A stretch of 64,000 nt of DNA from Faecalicatena orotica (GTDB lineage: Bacteria; Bacillota; Clostridia; Lachnospirales; Lachnospiraceae), in contig NZ_QGDL01000012.1 of NCBI RefSeq assembly GCF_003149245.1, positions 124,001 to 188,000 of the forward strand. Reading direction: 5' to 3'. Made by a program: the position numbers and the translations under genes. Positions 59,387 to 64,000 of this stretch are shown in pieces. Within the stretch, counting starts at the first letter, position 1. Each line of letters starts with the position of its first letter. Below the pieces are notes generated by a model. That model saw nothing but the letters and a program-made list of their open reading frames with translations. It did not search any database and was not told where the DNA came from.

Positions 59387-59530
59387 ATGTTTTATTTTAT
59401 ATTTTGTTTTTTATTATTCTGCCTGATTACATTTGTCTTATTCTGCATCCTGCACTGCAGTACACCATATGACCGAATGATCGATGACGAACAGCAGGAA
59501 AAATTCCTGCGCCGCCATACCGGATTTTGA
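59387..59530 (+). CDS. Small membrane protein, 47 residues
   Basis: An ATG 4 nt after GGGAGGGG opens a 47-codon frame. The protein has one very hydrophobic, Phe/Leu/Cys-rich helix (about 2-22), then a polar tail STPYDRMIDDEQQEKFLRRH. The good ribosome-binding site, the helix followed by a charged tail and the clean stop before the merR promoter support a real gene. No known function; it may be a single-span regulator or accessory peptide. Confidence 0.6.
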   Translation: MFYFIFCFLLFCLITFVLFCILHCSTPYDRMIDDEQQEKFLRRHTGF

Positions 59531-59538
59531 TTTATCCA

Positions 59539-59567
59539 TTGCCTCACCAATCTTTTCCCTTTATAAT
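59539..59567 (+). promoter_or_regulatory. Promoter of the MerR-methyltransferase gene
   Basis: TTGCCT (59539-59544), 17-bp spacer, TATAAT (59562-59567). No palindrome is present in the spacer, so this promoter is of ordinary, not MerR-activated, type. Confidence 0.65.
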
Positions 59568-59593
59568 ATCCTTATTATGAAAGGAAATATGCA

Positions 59594-60775
59594 ATGAAAA
59601 AAAAAGGTTACTATTCTTCCGGCGAATTTGCGCGCATGGCCCATGTTACACTGCGCACAATCCGCTATTACGATAAACAGGATATCCTGAAGCCATCCTA
59701 TGTCAGCGAGGCAGGCGCACGCTTTTATACAGATGAAGATTTCGCCCGTCTGCAGCAGATCCTGCTTCTGAAATACCTTGGTTTTTCTCTGGATGACATC
59801 CGCGAAATGACAATTGACGATTCCGACTACCATTTCATGCTGAATTCCCTGAACATCCAACTGAAACTGGTGCAGGACAGAATCGAACAGATGCAGCTGG
59901 TAGAAAAAGCAATCCAGGATACCGCAAGCGCCATTCAGAAGGAACACCACATTGACTGGAGCCAGATGCTGAACCTGATCCATCTGACCGGGATGGAAAA
60001 CAGTCTGAAAAACCAGTACCAGAATGCATCAAACATCTCCGCCAGAATCAATCTCCATAACTTGTACTCCCAGAATCCCCAGGGGTGGTTCCCGTGGATT
60101 TACGAACAATGCAGGATCGAAGACGGGATGCATATACTGGAAATCGGATGCGGTGACGGTACACTCTGGAAGGACAATCTGGATTCGATTCCAAAGTCAG
60201 CCACAATCCTGCTTTCCGATATTTCCGAGGGGATGCTGCGTGACGCAAGACGTGCCATCGGAGCGTATGACAAACGCTTCTCTTTCCAGGTTTTTGACTG
60301 CAGCCATATCCCATGTGGGGACAACAGTATGGACTTGATCATCGCAAACCACGTTCTCTTCTATTGCGAAGATATTCCCCAGGTATGCAGGGAAGTACAG
60401 CGTATCCTAAAACCGGGCGGGCGTTTCCTCTGCAGTGCCTACAGCAGGCGCCATATGGCAGAAGTCAGCCGGCTGGTGGAAGGCTTTGATGAACGGATTG
60501 TATTGTCAGCCGATAAGCTGTATAACAAATTCGGCCGCGAAAACGGCACCGGTATACTGAAACCATATTTCTCACAGATTGAATGGCAGCTATATGAGGA
60601 TTCCCTCGTCATACCGGAACCAGAGCCGCTGATTTCCTACATCCTCTCCTGCCACGGCAACCAGAACCAGTATATTCTGGACCATTATAAGGAGTTCCGC
60701 TCTTATGTGAAGAGGAAAACCACCGGCGGATTCCATATTACAAAGGAAGCCGGGGTATTTATCTGCACGCTTTAG
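59594..60775 (+). CDS. MerR-family regulator fused to a SAM-dependent methyltransferase
   Basis: A 393-residue two-domain protein. Residues about 5-75 are a MerR winged helix (YSSGEFARMAHVTLRTIRYY; SEAGARFYTDEDFARLQQIL). A coiled-coil helix of about 80-115 would form the MerR dimer. Residues about 155-310 are a class I methyltransferase: motif I HILEIGCGDGTLW, acidic LLSDISEGMLRDA, motif IV DLIIANHVLFYCED and ILKPGGRFLCSAYS. The C-terminal 80 residues complete the fold. In known MerR proteins the ligand domain follows the coiled coil, so here the methyltransferase takes its place, and SAM or a methylation substrate may be the signal. Located upstream of a MerR-type promoter and the rfb genes. 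Confidence 0.9.
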   Translation: MKKKGYYSSGEFARMAHVTLRTIRYYDKQDILKPSYVSEAGARFYTDEDFARLQQILLLKYLGFSLDDIREMTIDDSDYHFMLNSLNIQLKLVQDRIEQMQLVEKAIQDTASAIQKEHHIDWSQMLNLIHLTGMENSLKNQYQNASNISARINLHNLYSQNPQGWFPWIYEQCRIEDGMHILEIGCGDGTLWKDNLDSIPKSATILLSDISEGMLRDARRAIGAYDKRFSFQVFDCSHIPCGDNSMDLIIANHVLFYCEDIPQVCREVQRILKPGGRFLCSAYSRRHMAEVSRLVEGFDERIVLSADKLYNKFGRENGTGILKPYFSQIEWQLYEDSLVIPEPEPLISYILSCHGNQNQYILDHYKEFRSYVKRKTTGGFHITKEAGVFICTL

Positions 60776-60818
60776 ATTTGCCGGTTTAAAAGAATTTGTA
60801 AAAACTTTATAAAAAGGC

Positions 60819-60849
60819 TTGAAGGTGACCTAAGGTCACCTTTTATAAT
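60819..60849 (+). promoter_or_regulatory. MerR-type promoter and operator before rfbA
   Basis: TTGAAG (60819-60824) and TATAAT (60844-60849) are separated by 19 bp, the overlong spacing that needs MerR-type DNA distortion. The spacer contains a perfect palindrome with 9-bp arms AAGGTGACC (60822-60830) and GGTCACCTT (60834-60842) around TAA. It faces rfbA. Confidence 0.8.
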
Positions 60850-60937
60850 ACGATTATGGCTGACAAGGATTGACTTATCTTTGATACTTATTAACCACGT
60901 GCTGGCAATGCTGCACGGAAGATAAAGGAGATTTCAC

Positions 60938-61834
60938 ATGAAGGGAATTATTTTAGCAGGAGGTTCCGGCACACGCCTCTATCCTCTAACAATGGTTACA
61001 TCCAAACAATTACTGCCGATTTATGATAAACCTATGATCTATTATCCAATGTCAGTTCTCATGAACGCAGGCATCCGCGATATTTTAATTATTTCCACCC
61101 CGCAGGATACGCCCCGTTTTCAGGAATTGTTAGGCGACGGCCACCAGTTCGGCGTAGACCTTACTTATGCGGTTCAGCCGAGCCCGGACGGACTTGCCCA
61201 GGCATTCATCATCGGAGAAGAATTTATCGGCAATGATACCGTTGCAATGGTCCTCGGCGATAATATTTTCGCAGGACATGGTCTTCGCAAGCGTCTGAAG
61301 GCTGCCGTCGAAAACGCAGAATCCGGCAGGGGGGCGACCGTTTTCGGTTATTATGTCGATGACCCGGAACGTTTCGGCATCGTAGAATTCAACGAAGAAG
61401 GGAAAGCTATTTCTATAGAAGAAAAACCAGCCGTACCAAAAAGCAATTACTGTGTCACCGGGCTGTATTTCTACGATAACAAAGTTGTCGATTATGCCAG
61501 AAACTTAAAGCCAAGCCCGCGCGGGGAGCTGGAGATTACAGACCTGAACCGCATTTATCTGGAAAGCGGCAGCTTAAACGTGGAGCTGCTCGGACAGGGA
61601 TTCACATGGCTGGATACCGGTACACACGAAAGCCTTGTGGAGGCTACTAATTTTGTAAAAACAGTGGAGTCCCACCAGCACCGTAAAATCGCCTGCCTGG
61701 AAGAGATTGCATATCTCAACGGCTGGATCACCAAAGAAGACGTACTGAAGGTTTACGAAGTACTGAAGAAAAACCAGTACGGCCAGTACCTGAAAGATGT
61801 CCTTGACGGAAAGTATCTGGACATTTTACATTAA
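60938..61834 (+). CDS. rfbA: Glucose-1-phosphate thymidylyltransferase
   Basis: A 298-residue enzyme making dTDP-glucose from dTTP and glucose 1-phosphate. The nucleotidyltransferase signature [18 protein letters not shown], substrate motif [14 protein letters not shown] and [13 protein letters not shown] are intact. Length matches short-type RmlA. First gene of the dTDP-L-rhamnose operon, with AAAGGAG upstream. Confidence 0.97.
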   Translation: MKGIILAGGSGTRLYPLTMVTSKQLLPIYDKPMIYYPMSVLMNAGIRDILIISTPQDTPRFQELLGDGHQFGVDLTYAVQPSPDGLAQAFIIGEEFIGNDTVAMVLGDNIFAGHGLRKRLKAAVENAESGRGATVFGYYVDDPERFGIVEFNEEGKAISIEEKPAVPKSNYCVTGLYFYDNKVVDYARNLKPSPRGELEITDLNRIYLESGSLNVELLGQGFTWLDTGTHESLVEATNFVKTVESHQHRKIACLEEIAYLNGWITKEDVLKVYEVLKKNQYGQYLKDVLDGKYLDILH

Positions 61835-61918
61835 CCGTAACTGTGGACACCCTTTTCGGTGTGAACAGCTGCACTAAATCTCATTTGTTAAGAATATACT
61901 ATTAAGGAGAATCAAACA

Positions 61919-62938
61919 ATGAATATTATCGTGACCGGCGGGGCCGGATTTATCGGAAGCAACTTTATTTTCCATATGCTGGGCAAATATCCGGATTACC
62001 GCATCATCTGTCTGGACAGCCTGACTTATGCAGGCAACCTTACTACTCTCGCACCTGTCATGGACAATCCAAATTTCCGTTTTGTCAAAGAAAGCATCAC
62101 AGACCGCGAGGCCGTTTACAAACTGTTTGAAGAGGAACATCCTGACATCGTTGTAAACTTTGCGGCGGAAAGCCATGTCGACCGTTCTATCGAAGACCCG
62201 GAAGTATTTCTGGATACCAACATTAAAGGAACTGCCGTACTGATGGATGCCTGCAGGAAATATGGAATCACACGTTACCACCAGGTATCTACGGATGAAG
62301 TATATGGTGACCTCCCACTGGATAGGCCGGATTTATTCTTTACAGAGGAAACCCCAATCCACACAAGCTCCCCATACAGCTCATCCAAGGCGGGAGCGGA
62401 CCTGCTCGTTATGGCTTACCACCGCACTTACGGCCTGCCTGTAACAATCAGCCGCTGCTCGAACAACTACGGACCGTATCATTTCCCGGAAAAACTGATC
62501 CCGCTTATGATTGCAAATGCGTTAAATGATAAACCGCTCCCGGTTTACGGCAAAGGTGAAAATGTACGTGACTGGCTGTATGTTGAGGACCACTGCAAGG
62601 CCATCGACCTTATCATCCACAAAGGGCGTGTCGGCGAGGTTTATAATATCGGCGGACATAACGAGATGAAGAACATCGATATCGTTAAGATTATCTGTAA
62701 AGAACTTGGCAAACCAGAAAGCCTGATTACCTATGTGACAGACCGTAAAGGCCATGATATGCGCTATGCCATCGATCCGACCAAGATCCACAATGAGCTT
62801 GGCTGGCTGCCGGAAACAAAGTTTGCCGACGGCATCAAAAAGACAATCAAATGGTATCTGGAAAACAAGGAATGGTGGGAAAACATCATTTCAGGCGAAT
62901 ATCAGAACTATTATGAAAAAATGTATGGAAACCGCTAG
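61919..62938 (+). CDS. rfbB: dTDP-glucose 4,6-dehydratase
   Basis: A 339-residue short-chain dehydrogenase/reductase-fold enzyme forming dTDP-4-keto-6-deoxyglucose. NAD-binding IIVTGGAGFIGSNFIF, substrate motif NFAAESHVDRSIEDP, the catalytic STDEVYGDL segment and the active-site YxxxK in SSPYSSSKAGADLLV are all present. Second gene of the rhamnose pathway; AAGGAG precedes the start. Confidence 0.97.
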   Translation: MNIIVTGGAGFIGSNFIFHMLGKYPDYRIICLDSLTYAGNLTTLAPVMDNPNFRFVKESITDREAVYKLFEEEHPDIVVNFAAESHVDRSIEDPEVFLDTNIKGTAVLMDACRKYGITRYHQVSTDEVYGDLPLDRPDLFFTEETPIHTSSPYSSSKAGADLLVMAYHRTYGLPVTISRCSNNYGPYHFPEKLIPLMIANALNDKPLPVYGKGENVRDWLYVEDHCKAIDLIIHKGRVGEVYNIGGHNEMKNIDIVKIICKELGKPESLITYVTDRKGHDMRYAIDPTKIHNELGWLPETKFADGIKKTIKWYLENKEWWENIISGEYQNYYEKMYGNR

Positions 62939-62994
62939 AACTCTGAAATGCAGCAAAAGGGTGAAAGGTTCCCCCTTAGAAATGGAGTGGACAT

Positions 62995-63882
62995 ATGAAA
63001 GTTTTAGTAACAGGTGTAAAGGGACAGCTTGGCTTTGACTGCGTCAATGAACTGACAAAACGCGGCCATGAGGCTGTCGGTGTAGATATTGAAGAAATGG
63101 ATATTACGGACGCCGCTTCGGTTAACAGAGTTGTTACAGAAACAGCTCCCGATGCTGTGATCCACTGTGCAGCGTGGACCGCTGTCGATGCGGCCGAGGA
63201 TGAAGATAACTGTGAAAAGGTACGTCTTGTTAACGCTGTTGGGACAGAGAATATCGCAAAAGTCTGCAAAGAGCTGGACTGCAAAATGCTGTATCTGTCT
63301 ACCGACTATGTGTTTAACGGCCAGGGCACTGCCCCCTGGAAGCCGGACTGCCGGGATTATAAACCCTTAAGTGTTTACGGCGAAACAAAGCTTGCCGGTG
63401 AACTCGCTGTTTCAGAGACACTGGAAAAATATTATATCGTACGCATTGCATGGGTATTTGGCAAGAACGGCAAAAACTTCATTAAGACAATGCTAAGTCT
63501 CGGAAAATCACACGATACAATCAAGGTCGTAAGCGACCAGATCGGAACTCCTACTTATACTTATGATCTGGCAAAACTGCTTGTCGACATGATTGAAACA
63601 GATAAATATGGATATTATCATGCAACAAACGAAGGCGGGTATATCAGCTGGTATGATTTTACGACAGAAATCTTCCGCCAGGCTTCCGCAATGGGCCGTC
63701 CGGAGTATTCTGCTGACCGGCTTCATGTGATCCCTGTCACAACCGAGGAGTACGGCGCTTCAAAAGCGAAACGGCCTTTCAACAGCAGGCTCGACAAAAG
63801 CAAGCTGACCGAAAATGGATTTACTCTTCTGCCTACATGGCAGGATGCGCTTCAGAGATATCTGAAAGAAATTGAATTTTAG
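62995..63882 (+). CDS. rfbD: dTDP-4-dehydrorhamnose reductase
   Basis: A 295-residue NAD(P)H-dependent reductase giving dTDP-L-rhamnose in the last step. Rossmann start VLVTGVKGQLGFDCV, AAWTAVDAAEDE, LSTDYVFNG and the catalytic YGETKLAGELAV are standard RmlD motifs. Encoded before rfbC, an order found in several Firmicutes. Confidence 0.96.
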   Translation: MKVLVTGVKGQLGFDCVNELTKRGHEAVGVDIEEMDITDAASVNRVVTETAPDAVIHCAAWTAVDAAEDEDNCEKVRLVNAVGTENIAKVCKELDCKMLYLSTDYVFNGQGTAPWKPDCRDYKPLSVYGETKLAGELAVSETLEKYYIVRIAWVFGKNGKNFIKTMLSLGKSHDTIKVVSDQIGTPTYTYDLAKLLVDMIETDKYGYYHATNEGGYISWYDFTTEIFRQASAMGRPEYSADRLHVIPVTTEEYGASKAKRPFNSRLDKSKLTENGFTLLPTWQDALQRYLKEIEF

Positions 63883-63901
63883 GAAATATCAGGAGGTAAA
63901 G

Positions 63902-64000
63902 ATGGGACAGATAAAAGTAGATAAAAATGTTGGCGGCATCGAGGGGCTCTGTATCATCGAACCGGCTGTCCACGGTGACGCCAGAGGATATTTCATGGAA
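63902..64000 (+). CDS. rfbC: dTDP-4-dehydrorhamnose 3,5-epimerase, start only
   Basis: The first 33 codons are present after AGGAGG; the gene runs past the window end. The visible part (LCIIEPAVHGDARGYFME) contains the D-x-RG-F motif typical of the N-terminus of RmlC. It would supply the epimerised intermediate for the reductase, completing the four-gene rhamnose set. Confidence 0.92.
   Translation, partial: MGQIKVDKNVGGIEGLCIIEPAVHGDARGYFME

Overview
The window looks like a chromosomal segment of a low-to-mid GC anaerobic Firmicute, most likely a Lachnospiraceae-type clostridium. The evidence is the strong Shine-Dalgarno sites (AGGAGG), TTGACA/TATAAT promoters with 17-bp spacing, Rbs/BMP/MalFG-type sugar and nucleoside transporters, a YesMN two-component system, an AraR-controlled arabinose operon and clostridial-style CheC/CheD chemotaxis genes. 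No rRNA, tRNA, CRISPR array, transposase or phage gene was seen. Species-level identity cannot be fixed from the sequence by eye.

Layout. (1) 1-2.8 kb: a truncated BMP-family lipoprotein behind a GntR/UTRA regulator with a tandem-octamer operator, plus a close GntR paralogue. (2) 2.9-11.3 kb: a nine-gene chemosensory operon (CheW-like, CheR, CheY, MCP, CheC, CheD, response regulator-GGDEF, CheA, CheW) with no CheB and no flagellar genes in view. (3) 11.4-19.1 kb: rpoB-rpoC. (4) 19.1-25.7 kb: an M20 peptidase and the operon araR-kinase-araD-araA. (5) 25.8-29.9 kb: a small membrane protein, KtrB/KtrA-type K+ uptake and a K+-type pyruvate kinase in one transcription unit. (6) 30-31.3 kb: rplJ-rplL with an L10 leader. 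(7) 31.3-41.3 kb: a sugar/nucleoside-type ABC locus (RbsB/A/C-like, Gfo/Idh, PfkB kinase, TIM-barrel, BtpA, IMP dehydrogenase, GntR) sitting between rplA and rplJ. (8) 41.5-43.8 kb: rpmG-secE-nusG-rplK-rplA. (9) 43.8-45.45 kb: an oxidoreductase, a type I toxin-antitoxin locus and a candidate small RNA. (10) 45.6-53.8 kb: an ABC importer without ATPase, an FAD oxidoreductase and a divergent YesMN-type two-component system. (11) 53.9-59.3 kb: TetR, an MMPL/RND transporter and a heptad-repeat YhgE-like exported protein under a symmetric divergent promoter. (12) 59.4-64 kb: a 47-residue membrane protein, a MerR-methyltransferase fusion, and the dTDP-rhamnose genes rfbA-rfbB-rfbD-rfbC (cut by the window end), preceded by a MerR-type promoter with a 19-bp spacer.

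Nearly everything up to 50.2 kb is on the minus strand. From 50.45 kb the genes are on the plus strand, except tetR. The usual rpmG-secE-nusG-rplKAJL-rpoBC block is present but split at two points, after rplA and after rplL, by about 10 kb of metabolic genes each time.

The most interesting signals are the compact type I toxin-antitoxin locus with all promoters and a shared bidirectional terminator (44.96-45.28 kb), the IMP dehydrogenase/BtpA/kinase/ABC locus wedged into the ribosomal cluster, the MerR-methyltransferase next to a MerR-type rhamnose promoter, and a 64-bp palindromic repeat present twice, one copy of which supplies the stop codon of a response regulator.
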